From contig CM065683.1 of the NCBI GenBank assembly GCA_017654935.2, positions 4,227,089-4,291,088 of the forward strand: a stretch of 64,000 nucleotides of DNA, given 5' to 3'. Positions 43,611 through 56,219 of this stretch are shown piece after piece. The stretch's first letter is position 1. Every line of letters begins with the position of its first letter. The position numbers were made by a program, and so were the translations under genes. The notes beneath the pieces are model-generated. The model did not search any database, was not told where the DNA came from, and saw only the letters and a program-made list of their open reading frames with translations. This DNA comes from Phymorhynchus buccinoides (lineage: Eukaryota; Mollusca; Gastropoda; Neogastropoda; Raphitomidae).

Positions 43611-44099
43611 TTAACCCTTTCACCGCCAGCCCCATATTTCAGCAAAAACATTTCATTACATTTACCTGGGTAGAGAACAAAATCCATCTGCAGTATTTGG
43701 GGATTCTTCTGTGACATATATAAAATAAGGTCTATTCTTACTTCCCAAAACTAAGACAATAGGGTCTTTGGATAATAGACCCCAATTGGATGCCTTTTAG
43801 TGACATAGGTGTTAACCCTTTCGCCGCCAGCCATTTCTCAACCAAAAAATACCATTAAATTTAACTGGTTATAGAAAAATAAATTATCGGCAATGTTGGG
43901 GATTCCTCTGTAACATGTATAACATTAGGCCTGTCCTTATACCTCCCAAAAGAAAATAGGGTCTTTGGATAACAGGCCCTGATTTGATGCCTTATGGTGA
44001 CATGGGTGTTAATCATTGTGGTGCATAAATGCGACATAGGCGGTGAAAGGGTTAAATCACTGAGGTGCTAAAATGCGACTTTGGCGGTGAAAGGGTTAA
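43611..44099. mobile_element. piggyBac-like MITE with a second copy nested at TTAA
   Basis: The outer copy runs TTAACCCTTTCACCGCCAGC to GGCGGTGAAAGGGTTAA. An inner copy (43812-44055) with the same ends is inserted at an internal TTAA of the outer one. Removing it restores the consensus 'ggtgTTAAatcactg'. Confidence 0.85.
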
Positions 44100-44807
44100 T
44101 ATCTCCTATAAATGGGTGTGTTGCATGCTGGCTGTAGTGTGTGCTTCTAGCCACTGGAACTGAACCAGAGTCCTCTCGTGGCCATGAAGACATGAATGCG
44201 ATCCCAGAGTTAATTCTCTTTGGCATTCGCCAGACGTTTCTATTTGCATAGGATTTCTTTAGAGTTATTGTTCTTTCCTTCTTTTTTTCGAAATTAATTT
44301 ACGCCCGACTACAATGTTACTACGCTTCAAGATCAAAAATAGATTTGGTCGTACAACCTTTATTATGAATCACTGGTACATTCAACTACAAAAAAGAAAA
44401 AGCTTCAACCACAGTGGAATTGGCCTCCACCCACCCCATCCAAAATGGCTTATCTCTCCGGCATCTCCGCCAAGGATCGAGGAATCGCCGTTTTGACGAT
44501 TTAATTTCTAGGAAACCAGAGCAAAGTGAGTGTTCCAATCCTTGAAAAAGCTGTCTTTCTGGTGATCTTGACGTGTTTCTTGCAAAAACCCATCCGTCAG
44601 GGTGCACCTTTAAAACCATGGCAATGCCTTTGTGGCCTCCGTTCTTCCATTTGAATTTAGACGGTCGTTTTTAAAAATTTTATTACAGGTCATAAACCAA
44701 AGAAAATTCAAAAGGAAAGTTTCCTTTTTGGCTTTTTCGTATGTTATTATGACATTTGTTTTGTGATTATTTTGAAAGCCCAATTAGGATCTTTGTAATG
44801 TAATTAC
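44100..44807. other. Intergenic DNA, nothing recognised
   Basis: No coding exon or repeat family that I can place. A - strand ORF (44386-44619) has no recognisable domain. Confidence 0.45.
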
Positions 44808-45391
44808 TTTGAAAGCAAGGGGGGGTATGTGTTATTGTTAACTTTCATTTTTGAAAATATGTCGACCAGAAATAACCCACAGCTCAATTTCATGAAAATG
44901 AATTAACCAAAAATATTTTGATATGACTTGATGATCGATTATGTATACATTTTGTTATGTAGAGATGTTATTAAAAAAAACACCATTTGGATGATGTATA
45001 TTGAGAGTGTACTGCATTTATTTCTGTCCTTATAGTTTGGAAAAGAGAGACAGATGGTTGAAAACTCTGGTTGTGAATTGTGTATCATGGTTGTGGTTAC
45101 AGATGTTTTATATTAATTATTATTAAATCTGCGCTTGCTTTCTTCTTCTCGGTTTTCTGTGCATGTGTCAAACTTTCGTAGTTTCTTTATGTGTTTGAAT
45201 GGATCTGTGTCTAGTTGCAGTTTAAAATACGAAAAATGTATGTGTTCATGCATGTACACACACACCACCACCACCACTACCACCCTTGGCAACCACGTAG
45301 TCTTGGTATACATACAGATAGTGAGTACACCAGCTAATCTCACTTTCATATACGCTCATGCATGCATGCATATACACACTTATGCATACAT

Positions 45392-45760
45392 ATTAGGTAC
45401 TTTATAGTCACAGAGGCGTCTCTGTGAAATTCGGGTTGCTCCCACCTGGAGATTTTGTGGCAGCCATGAGGAAAGAAAGGGGTTGGGTGGGTAAAAATTT
45501 TGCATACCTTGTGACACTGATTTTCATTGCCACAGGGTTTAAATTTTGACTAATGTGCATTTTTCACCACGGGTTTAACGTGTGCTAAGTGCATGGGCAC
45601 ACGGGACCTCGGTTTATGATTATCGTCTCATCCGAAAGACACCACGTTCAGACCGTAAGGCCTAGTGCAAAGTGAGAGGAAAAAATCCCCTGTACCCAGG
45701 TTCGAACTCGGGTTTACTTGACATGAGGCGAACGTGCTACCACTGTGCCACTCTACACAT
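45392..45760 (-). mobile_element. Composite SINE with tRNA-like end, inserted in the duplication
   Basis: It starts TTAGGTACTTTATAGTCACA. The tRNA-like end on the - strand reads GTGGCACAGTGGTAGCACGT then CCCGAGTTCGAACCTGGG. It is the same family as 39303-39700. Confidence 0.8.
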
Positions 45761-45782
45761 GTGCTCATGCACACACACGTAT

Positions 45783-45807
45783 CCCCCCCCCCCCCCCCCC
45801 CCCCCCC
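45783..45807. repeat. C homopolymer (25 bases)
   Basis: It is the counterpart, in the inverted duplication, of the 23-base G run at 13730-13752. Confidence 0.9.
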
Positions 45808-46013
45808 GACTACACACACACATTCTTGGTATACAATAATACATACAAATACACTTTCATATACGCACGCTCATGCGTGCATACACACTTATGCATGCAC
45901 ATACAAAGAGACAGAGACAGACAGAAAAATGAAAAACACATAAATTCCAATACTGTGGAAAAAACGAACAGTGCACCAAACTCTATTTTAATGTTTCTCT
46001 CATAGATTACGTT

Positions 46014-46220
46014 ATGCTTCCAATGAGTTCCACGCTCCATTTTTCAAGAAAAGCAGTTGAGCAAAGACACTTTCCGACTCTGGGGAGTTCAAGTCGTGTG
46101 TCGACTCCAACTCGACAGTCAAACAAGAAAAGAATAAGAAGAAAAAAATGGCTGGACATTTTCGACCACTTCAAACAGGCTGGCAATAGGAATTGTTCGG
46201 AAATAATTAAAGTGGAGTAA
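46014..46220 (+). other. Possible small coding segment, unidentified
   Basis: An open stretch reads SSSRVSTPTRQSNKKRIRRK then KWLDIFDHFKQAGNRN and a TAA stop, with basic composition like a real peptide. It lies inside a duplicated repeat and has no matching neighbour exon, so it may be a chance or transposon-derived ORF. No family recognised. Confidence 0.2.
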
Positions 46221-46849
46221 TTTCATGGCGCGTGGGAGTGATCTTACCTAATTCTTCAATTGGTCAAACAGGGGAAGTTACTCTACCATCAGGTAGATCC
46301 CCAAGCTCTCGCCTCGTGTGTTTGAGTGGACCTAAGGCACTTAGAACACTGTGCGTCATTCTAAAATCGATGTCATTTATATTTTTACGTCACATTTTTG
46401 CAAGTTCTATCAGTTTGTGGCCTCTGGCCGCCCCTCATTTGTTAAAAAATAAGTTTGCAAGTCGTTGACTCGCCTTCGGTTTCAAGCTTCGACACCATGG
46501 TTGCTATGATTTGTCCGCCTTGATCAAGGTAAACAATTCCAATTTTCACAAATTGCTTTCCCCTCGTTTTTTCCGAAAATCGTCTATTTGCGAAGGCTGC
46601 TTCTTTTTTCCATTTGGTGTGTGGCCATGCTCACAACCTTGAATTCATGATGCGACAAAGAATTAAACAAAAAATATTAATATTATTTTCATGATCACAA
46701 CTCTTTCTGTAGCACTGCTTTTAAAAACAAAAACAAAAACACAAATCACTTTTAAAAGGGCTATGTATTAGGCACTTATGACCTTCACGGCCAGAGACTA
46801 CAGACAGACAACAGAAGAAGTCAAGTATGTAGGTCAGGTCAGGTAGATT

Positions 46850-47020
46850 AAGACGACTAGGCCTCGCGGCCTCTCAAGCATCTTTTCTTTTTTCTTTTCC
46901 TTTTTTGGTTGGCACAGCTGTGACGGTTTTGGTAGACTATTACTATTAGTCATACTGGTATTTTAATTTACTAAGATTTGGGTCTTTGTCCAGGAGGTTT
47001 TTGAATTTGTTAGTATCAGG
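46850..47020 (-). pseudogene. LINE ORF2 tail, fragment
   Basis: The - strand reads DTNKFKNLLDKDPNLSK, followed by a stop and a 3' region shared with 54974-55160 (GGCCTCTCAAG, TTGGCACAGCTG). Confidence 0.65.
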
Positions 47021-47024
47021 TGCA

Positions 47025-47185
47025 AGTTTGTACCTGGGTGTCACAATCTCCTAAGATCTGTCATGGGACACCCACATCAACAACACTGTAAACAAGGCTA
47101 ACAAGACCTTAGGCTTCCTCCGACGAAATTTGAAGATAGGCTCCATCTCTGTCAAGGAAACGGCCTTCAAAGCAGACCTGTTTAC
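47025..47185 (+). pseudogene. Non-LTR reverse-transcriptase fragment
   Basis: The + strand shows CTGGGTGTCACAATCTCC and reads LGVTI.., then WDTHINNTVNKANKTLGFLR and RNLKIGSISVKETAFKADLF. This is the 'LGV.. W..HI.. AN..LGFLRRNLK' block of CR1/jockey-type ORF2. It faces the LINE tail just upstream, so it is a separate insertion. Confidence 0.75.
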
Positions 47186-47778
47186 CCTCCGGTTTTGCTG
47201 GAATTATCCCGGGAATTTGCAAACATTCTGGGTAAAATAATAAAAATGTCTATTATTTGTTTCCGTTCGTGTGAAAAGACGCAAGGGTTGACCGAAACCT
47301 TGTGTACCTAACACACTACGTCATCAGAAAAGGGGTTGTGCTTGACGTCACATGCATTAAATGTTGCATTTTCATTGGTTAAAGGGGTGAAATATTATTT
47401 TTAATTTGGTCTCGAGATCTATTTTGGGGTCAGACTGAGCTTCATGCAAATAGCGGCAGATTCGACTTTTATTGTCGATTCGAAGAGCTTTCCATGCAGT
47501 TTTTTTTAAAGGTAGAGATTGTAATTAGGGCTTGAAATGAGTCAATTTAGATTATATTATCACTGGAAAATACGATGATGTGAGAATTTTGAACTTTTCA
47601 ACGGAAAATGAAGTGAAAATTGATCGCGATGGCGAGTTGCAACTTCAACTTGAACTTGGCGGCCGAGTGATGTTCTCTGTCCGATCGTGGACATTTCTTC
47701 TTCTCCTTAGGCAGCCATTTCCAGGTATTTTGCTTTTTCCAGCTTGTTTTAAACTTTTATACTAAAATCGACTAAGAA

Positions 47779-48042
47779 TTAACCCTTTCACCACCAAAGG
47801 CACATTTTAGCACCACAGTGATTTAACACCTATGTCTGATGTCACTAACTCAGTAACTGACTAAGTAAATTGGGGTCTATTAGTATTACCCAAAGACCCT
47901 ATTGTCTTAGTTTTAGGAAATAAGGATAGACTTTATTTTATATATGTCACAGAAGAATTCCCTTCAGATGGATTTTGTTCTCTACCCAGGTAAATTCAAT
48001 GGAAATGTTTGGCTGAAATATGGCTGGCGGTGAAAGGGTTAA
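47779..48042. mobile_element. piggyBac-like MITE (TTAACCCTTTCACCACCA)
   Basis: A 264-bp element with TTAA at both ends (TTAACCCTTTCACC and GGCGGTGAAAGGGTTAA). It is the same family as 43611-44099, in the opposite orientation. Confidence 0.8.
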
Positions 48043-48370
48043 TGACTGAAGGTGCTAATAAAGCTTTTCTGACAAAATTGAGCCAAAAAATCATCACAAT
48101 ATTAAATTATTATATTGAAAATTGACACTGATGGTCGCGGAAACCGATCTATCATCTTGATCTTGATGGGTCGATGCTGGCAGAATCCAACTTGGATATA
48201 ATTATAAATGCCAGCGGGGGAAAAACTGGGGAGAGCACTATAATCTACACACATACACACACACACACACAAAGTTTGAATGAAGTTTGGGGGGTTATTT
48301 ATCGGCAGGCTACACGATTTGCTATTTTATCCAACTGACGAACAGCTGGACTAGGCGACCCCCAGCACCT

Positions 48371-48640
48371 TCAGTGTGCTGGTTGATTGCTGTGCCTGCG
48401 ATCAGACACAGCCCTCCTGAACTGGCTGGCCGACGACATGGTGGCTATAGTGTCTGGCAAACTGTTCCACTCCGTTGTTGTCCGTGGAAAGAATGAATTT
48501 TTGAAGATAATGGCATTTGATCTCTCAACCACAAAGCACTGGCTGTTGTTTCTGGCCATACTAGACACCACGTTAGTTGTTATGTGGTCCTTCTCTAGGC
48601 GGGGCACTATTCTTCTTCGATCTTGCTACCGATCAAACTT
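48371..48640 (-). pseudogene. LINE ORF2 C-terminal fragment
   Basis: The - strand reads FKNSFFPRTTTEWNSLPDTI then SSASQFRRAVSD and a stop. 'NSFFPRT..WNSLP' is the hallmark end of non-LTR ORF2 in invertebrates. Confidence 0.8.
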
Positions 48641-48872
48641 CAAAGACTTGACTTCTTCTTTTTCTTCCGGTTAAGTGACCACAATCAACAATTTGATTTT
48701 TATGGCACTATTTCAGTCGAGGTCCGAAGTCGGAGATACAAAATAATAAAATAAAATAGTAACAAATAAAAGGGAGAGAGCAAAGGAAAAAGAACCCTAA
48801 TCTACAATGACCCAGCCAGCTGGTTCTGTGGATCCCCAGCATGATGCCACGCCAAAAACAGGAACCCCTTAT

Positions 48873-49660
48873 TTAAAAAATAAAATAAAATCTATTATTG
48901 CTTGATGGATGACGACTGGAAGGTAATGGGACAGGTGGCAGACACAGCCACTTCAGGTAGCCCGTTCCAGTCGCGGATGGTTCGAGGGAAAAATGAATTA
49001 TGTCTGCATTCAGTGCGGCAGTGGATGGATGACAGTTGTTGGTCATGTCCTCTTGAGGCTCTTCTTTGGCGGCTCGGTGCTGGGATGAGCCTGGTGTTGT
49101 CAACCTGGACAATGCCTTGCTGGATTTTATATAGCATTGTCAGCCTGCTGGTTTTCCTGCGCTGCTCAAGTGTGGGCCACTCTAACTGAGATACATATAT
49201 GTCAGTGACACTGAAGGTGTTGTGGTAGCGGTTGAGTACGAAGCGAGCCGCCCTTCTCTGTATGGCCTCGTTTTCTATTCACATTCCTCAGAGTGTACGG
49301 GTCCCAGACAGAACTGGCATACTCCAGCAGGGGTCTGACAAGAGTCAGGTATGCTCTTCCTCTCAGTTCTGTCGAGCAGATCTTGAGATTTCGCCGCAAG
49401 AACCCCAGCATTCTGTTCGCATTGTCAGTGATGTTCCCTATGTGACCATCCCAGTTGATGTCCTTCTGGATGGTGACTCCAAAGTATTTCACTGATGCTA
49501 CGGTGTCCAGAGTGTGACCATGCGGGTGGTAGCTATGGTGAAGAGGTGTTCTGCTTCTGGACACAGGCCGGATGGTAAATTTTCCTGGATGGATAGGGCA
49601 TTTGCCGCGTAAGGACGACCTTGAATTTCACTGAGTTGAATTTAGAGAGTTGGATTAGAA
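48873..49660 (-). pseudogene. Non-LTR (CR1/jockey-like) reverse-transcriptase C-terminus, frameshifted
   Basis: The - strand reads FGVTIQKDINWDGHIGNITD, MLGFLRRNLKICSTELRGRA and LVRPLLEYASSVWDPYTLRN. After one frameshift near 49265 it continues to NSFFPRTIRDWNGLPEVAVS. It covers the thumb/C-terminal part of ORF2 only. It is 5'-truncated and broken, with no endonuclease domain. Confidence 0.85.
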
Positions 49661-49699
49661 AGGTCAGCGTAACTCGGGCAGAACAAGCGCGGGCAAAGT

Positions 49700-49782
49700 A
49701 CCTCCCTTACACAACTCCCTCCAATTTAAGACCTCGTTTTGGATGATTTTTGAAGGTCTTATAAGGGAGGTTCCACTGTACA
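49700..49782. mobile_element. Partial Tc1-like MITE
   Basis: Only the right half remains (TTTTTGAAGGTCTTATAAGG to TTCCACTGTA), about 85 bp before exon 49868. Confidence 0.7.
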
Positions 49783-49867
49783 AGGTTGGGTTAGTGTTGA
49801 AGCTGCCATCAGTATTTGGAATCAGAAAGGGAATGTATAAACTATGGTGTAATCTGTGTTTCTGCAG

Positions 49868-49906
49868 GAAGACTTCAACCCCAAGGACTGGATCCTGAAG
49901 ACCACT
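49868..49906 (+). CDS. Unidentified gene, exon a
   Basis: It follows GTGTTTCTGCAG and encodes EDFNPKDWILKTT with C/G third bases. The 3' border is uncertain because the minisatellite starts here (shared GGACTG..AAGACCACT). Confidence 0.5.
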
Positions 49907-52900
49907 GTGTGCTTACAGCCATGTTCCCCTTTCTACAGTCACCGTCTTCCATCCTGTGGACTGAAGACAGCCATATGTTCCCACTCCTATAGTCACCGTC
50001 TTCCATCCTGTGTGGACTGAAGACAGCCATATGTTCCCACTCCTACAGTCACCGTCTTCCATCCTGTGGACTGAAGACAGCCATGTTCCACCTCCTACAG
50101 TCACCGTCTTCCATCCTGTGTGGACTGAAGACAGCCATGTTCCCCCTTCTACATTCACCGTCTTCCATCCTGTGGGACTGAAGACAGCCATGTTCCCCCT
50201 CCTACAGTCACCGTCTTCCATCCTGTGGGACTGAAGACAGCCATGTTCCCCCTCCTACAGTCACCGTCTTCCATCCTGTGGACTGAAGACAGCCATGTTC
50301 CCCCTCCTACAGTCACCGTCTTCCATCCTGTGTGGACTGAAGACAGCCATGTTCCCCCTCCTACAGTCACCATCTTCCATCCTGTGTGGACTGAAGACAG
50401 CCATGTTCCCCCTCCTACAGTCACCGTCTTCCATCCTGTGGACTGAAGACAGCCATGTTCCCCCTCCTACAGTCACCGTCTTCCATCCTGTGTGGACTGA
50501 AGACAGCCATGTTCCCCCTCCTACAGTCACCGTCTTCCATCCTGTGGACTGAAGACAGCCATGTTCCCCCTCCTACAGTCACCGTCTTCCATCCTGTGTG
50601 GACTGAAGACAGCCATGTTCCCCCTCCTACAGTCACCATCTTCCATCCTGTGTGGACTGAAGACAGCCATGTTCCCCCTTCTACATTCACCGTCTTCCAT
50701 CCTGTGGACTGAAGACAGCCATGTTCCCCCTCCTACAGTCACCGTCTTCCATCCTGTGTGGACTGAAGACAGCCATGTTCCCCCTCCTACAGTCACCGTC
50801 TTCCATCCTGTGGGACTGAAGACAGCCATGTTCCCCCTCCTACAGTCACCGTCTTCCATCCTGTGGGACTGAAGACAGCCATGTTCCCACTTCTACATTC
50901 ACCGTCTTCCATCCTGTGGGACTGAAGACAGCCATGTTCCCACTTCTACAGTCACCGTCTTCCATCCTGTGTGGACTGAAGACAGCCATGTTCCCCCTCC
51001 TACAGTCACCGTCTTCCATCCTGTGTGGACTGAAGACAGCCATGTTCCCCCTCCTACAGTCACCGTCTTCCATCCTGTGTGGACTGAAGACAGCCATGTT
51101 CCCCCTCCTACAGTCACCGTCTTCCATCCTGTGTGGACTGAAGACAGCCATGTTCCCCCTCCTACAGTCACCGTCTTCCATCCTGTGGACTGAAGACAGC
51201 CATGTTCCCCCTCCTACAGTCACCGTCTTCCATCCTGTGGACTGAAGACAGCCATGTTCCCCCTCCTACAGTCACCGTCTTCCATCCTGTGTGGACTGAA
51301 GACAGCCATGTTCCCACTTCTACATTCACCGTCTTCCATCCTGTGGACTGAAGACAGCCATGTTCCCACTTCTACATTCACCGTCTTCCATCCTGTGTGA
51401 CTGAAGACAGCCATGTTCCCCCTTCTACAGTCACCGTCTTCCATCCTGTGGGACTGAAGACAGCCATGTTCCCCCTCCTACAGTCACCGTCTTCCATCCT
51501 GTGGACTGAAGACAGCCATGTTCCCCCTCCTACAGTCACCGTCTTCCATCCTGTGGACTGAAGACAGCCATGTTCCCCCTCCTACAGTCACCGTCTTCCA
51601 TCCTGTGGACTGAAGACAGCCATGTTCCCACTTCTACATTCACCGTCTTCCATCCTGTGGACTGAAGACAGCCATGTTCCCCCTCCTACAGTCACCGTCT
51701 TCCATCCTGTGGACTGAAGACAGCCATGTTCCCCCTCCTACAGTCACCGTCTTCCATCCTGTGGACTGAAGACAGCCATGTTCCCCCTCCTACAGTCACC
51801 GTCTTCCATCCTGTGTGGACTGAAGACAGCCATGTTCCCCCTCCTACAGTCACCGTCTTCCATCCTGTGGACTGAAGACAGCCATGTTCCCCCTCCTACA
51901 GTCACCGTCTTCCATCCTGTGTGGACTGAAGACAGCCATGTTCCCCCTCCTACAGTCACCGTCTTCCATCCTGTGGACTGAAGACAGCCATGTTCCCCCT
52001 CCTACAGTCACCGTCTTCCATCCTGTGTGGACTGAAGACAGCCATGTTCCCCCTCCTACAGTCACCATCTTCCATCCTGTGTGGACTGAAGACAGCCATG
52101 TTCCCACTTCTACAGTCACCGTCTTCCATCCTGTGGACTGAAGACAGCCATGTTCCCACTTCTACATTCACCGTCTTCCATCCTGTGGACTGAAGACAGC
52201 CATGTTCCCCCTTCTACATTCACCGTCTTCCATCCTGTGGACTGAAGACAGCCATGTTCCCCCTCCTACATTCACCGTCTTCCATCCTGTGTGGACTGAA
52301 GACAGCCATGTTCCCCCTCCTACAGTCACCGTCTTCCATCCTGTGGACTGAAGACAGCCATGTTCCCCCTCCTACAGTCACCGTCTTCCATCCTGTGTGG
52401 ACTGAAGACAGCCATGTTCCCACTCCTACAGTCACCATCTTCCATCCTGTGTGGACTGAAGACAGCCATGTTCCCACTTCTACATTCACCGTCTTCCATC
52501 CTGTGTGGACTGAAGACAGCCATGTTCCCACTTCTACATTCACCGTCTTCCATCCTGTGTGGACTGAAGACAGCCATGTTCCCCCTTCTACATTCACCGT
52601 CTTCCATCCTGTGTGGACTGAAGACAGCCATGTTCCCACTTCTACATTCACCGTCTTCCATCCTGTGGACTGAAGACAGCCATGTTCCCCCTTCTACATT
52701 CACCGTCTTCCATCCTGTGGACTGAAGACAGCCATGTTCCCCCTCCTACAGTCACCGTCTTCCATCCTGTGTGGACTGAAGACAGCCATGTTCCCCCTCC
52801 TACAGTCACCGTCTTCCATCCTGTGTGGACTGAAGACAGCCATGTTCCCACTTCTACAGTCACCGTCTTCCATCCTGTGTGGACTGAAGACAGCCATGTT

Positions 52901-55488
52901 CCCACTTCTACATTCACCGTCTTCCATCCTGTGTGGACTGAAGACAGCCATGTTCCCACTTCTACAGTCACCGTCTTCCATCCTGTGTGGACTGAAGACA
53001 GCCATGTTCCCACTCCTACAGTCACCGTCTTCCATCCTGTGTGGACTGAAGACAGCCATGTTCCCCCTCCTACAGTCACCGTCTTCCATCCTGTGTGGAC
53101 TGAAGACAGCCATGTTCCCCCTTCTACATTCACCGTCTTCCATCCTGTGGACTGAAGACAGCCATGTTCCCACTTCTACATTCACCGTCTTCCATCCTGT
53201 GTGGACTGAAGACCACTTCCATCCTGTGGACTGAAGACCACTTCCATCCTGTGGACTGAAGACAGCCATGTTCCCCCTCCTACAGTCACCGTCTTCCATC
53301 CTGTGTGGACTGAAGACAGCCATGTTCCCCCTTCTACATTCACCGTCTTCCATCCTGTGGACTGAAGACAGCCATGTTCCCACTTCTACATTCACCGTCT
53401 TCCATCCTGTGTGGACTGAAGACAGCCATGTTCCCACTTCTACATTCACCGTCTTCCATCCTGTGGACTGAAGACAGCCATGTTCCCCCTCCTACAGTCA
53501 CTGTCTTCCATCCTGTGTGGACTGAAGACAGCCATGTTCCCCCTTCTACAGTCACCGTCTTCCATCCTGTGGACTGAAGACAGCCATGTTCCCCCTTCTA
53601 CATTCACCGTCTTCCATCCTGTGTGGACTGAAGACAGCCATGTTCCCACTTCTACATTCACCGTCTTCCATCCTGTGTGGACTGAAGACCACTTCCATCC
53701 TGTGGACTGAAGACCACTTCCATCCTGTGGACTGAAGACAGCCATGTTCCCCCTCCTACAGTCACCGTCTTCCATCCTGTGTGGACTGAAGACAGCCATG
53801 TTCCCACTTCTACAGTCACCATCTTCCATCCTGTGTGGACTGAAGACAGCCATGTTCCCCCTCCTACAGTCACCGTCTTCCATCCTGTGTGGACTGAAGA
53901 CAGCCATGTTCCCACTTCTACAGTCACCGTCTTCCATCCTGTGTGGACTGAAGACAGCCATGTTCCCCCTCCTACAGTCACCGTCTTCCATCCTGTGGAC
54001 TGAAGACAGCCATGTTCCCCCTCCTACAGTCACCGTCTTCCATCCTGTGTGGACTGAAGACAGCCATGTTCCCCCTCCTACAGTCACCATCTTCCATCCT
54101 GTGTGGACTGAAGACAGCCATGTTCCCCCTCCTACAGTCACCGTCTTCCATCCTGTGTGGACTGAAGACAGCCATGTTCCCCCTCCTACAGTCACCGTCT
54201 TCCATCCTGTGTGGACTGAAGACAGCCATGTTCCCCCTCCTACAGTCACCGTCTTCCATCCTGTGTGGACTGAAGACAGCCATGTTCCCCCTCCTACATT
54301 CACCATCTTCCATCCTGTGTGGACTGAAGACCACTTCCATCCTGTGGACTGAAGACCACTTCCATCCTGTGTGGACTGAAGACCACTTCCATCCTGTGGA
54401 CTGAAGACCACTTCCATCCTGTGTGACTGAAGACCACTTCCATCCTGTGTGAAGACCACTGAAGACCACTTCCATCCTGTGTGGACTGAGACCACTTCCA
54501 TCCTGTGGACTGAAGACCACTTCCATCCTGTGTGGACTGAAGACCACTTCCATCCTGTGTCGACTGAAGACCACTTCCATCCTGTGTGGACTGAAGACCA
54601 CTTCCATCCTGTGGACTGAAGACCACTTCCATCCTGTGGACTGAAGACCACTTCCATCCTGTGTCGACTGAAGACCACTTCCATCCTGTGTGGACTGAAG
54701 ACCACTTCCATCCTGTGTGGACTGAAGACCACTTCCATCCTGTGGACTGAAGACCACTTCCATCCTGTGGACTGAAGACCACTTCCATCCTGTGTCGACT
54801 GAAGACCACTTCCATCCTGTGTGGACTGAAGACCACTTCCATCCTGTGTGGACTGAAGACCACTTCCATCCTGTGGACTGAAGACCACTTCCATCCTGTG
54901 TGGACTGAAGACCACTTCCATCCTGTGCGCAATAGGAAAAGGAAGGACGCATGTGCTGCCAGTCAGAGGTAATTATTAGGTCAGGTTAGGTAGGACAACT
55001 GGGCCTTGCGGCCTCTCAAGTGTCCTTTCTCTTGGTTTATTTTTTATTATGTATGCCGTTGGCACAGCTGACAGTTTTTACTTTTAGAAGACAGTTAATC
55101 AATCGTAAGTACCAGTTAGTATTTTAGTTTACTGACTTTGGGTCTTTGTCCAAGAGGATTTTAAAATTGTTAGTATCAGGTACAATTGTTGTTTGAGCAG
55201 GAAGTGCGTTCCAATAGTTAGTTTCTCTGTTACTGAAAAAATGTCTGCTGATGTTAGTTCTAGTACTTCTACTGACTTAGTATTTTTTAATTCATGGTTT
55301 CTATAGTTTTTGAAATGAAATTGAGATCTGGAACAAGCTTTAGTTAGTGTTGTCAGGACTGTTATTAAGAAATGTATGAACAGTGACTGAGTCCAGGGTG
55401 GTAAATCCAGTTTGCGTAGCATTTCGCTGTATTATTTATAATCAAGGTTTTTAGGATATTTTATTATAGCTTCTAAAGTGCAGCAGCT

Positions 55489-55529
<41 letters not shown>

Positions 55530-56219
55530 TATGGGGAACCTCTCTTTGGAAAATTTCACGCATTCGAAAGAAGAACATTTCTTGAGAGAAAAAAAAGCAA
55601 CTGTTTACTTTAAATCTTATCATTCTTACTAATCTTAGGGGCAAAAACTGGCCATAATTATTCACAATTCTGACTCTAGGGGAGACAACCTGTTGATTGA
55701 AATAACAATCGGTCATACTCTTTTCTGTTATGAATTCGTAGGGGCAGAAATGTGAAAATTGCTGAAACAAAATTGTATAGCATAATACTGCAATTGTTCC
55801 TGATAAAATGCTTAGTTATTGAATTTACCGTATTTTTCGGCTCATTAGGCGCTGCTGTTTGTTATCCTTTTTTAATTTTTTTACTGGATCCAACAAGTAG
55901 AAGAGCTGACATTTCCAGCAATGTCTAGACTTAGCATGAGTGCAACTCTTTCAGTTTCACACTGATTTCAGTTTTTGTGTGTGTGTTTTTACCAGAAACT
56001 GAACTATTTTTTTCTTTTATTATTCATCCCCCAAAGTTGACCACAAGTGATTTGGGGCGTTTTGAATTTGGTTGTTCTATCCCGGAAGTCTCTCTGGGAA
56101 TCTTCAAAACAGCATATAGTGATGCTATGTTGTTTTCAAAGGCAATGTAATCATTTTGCAAGGCTTATTGGACTCCAACTTTCTCGGTCCATCATTTTAA
56201 CTCTCTTGCTCTTTCTTGT

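Larger units (their letters stand above)
44808..46765. repeat. Inverted duplication, right copy
   Basis: Its reverse complement matches 13330-14035, a short stretch to 14768, and 17847-18000, in that order. It lacks the 3.1-kb element and the 640-bp repeat of the left copy. It carries its own SINE insertion at 45392-45760. Confidence 0.75.

Noticed and set aside
49907..54935. CRISPR-like array
   Set aside because: Units are contiguous with no unique spacers, in an animal genome, and there are no cas genes.
53446..54952. 491- and 324-codon ORFs on the - strand in the 5-kb array
   Set aside because: Open only because many units are 54 or 27 bp long; the content is repeat peptide with no domain.
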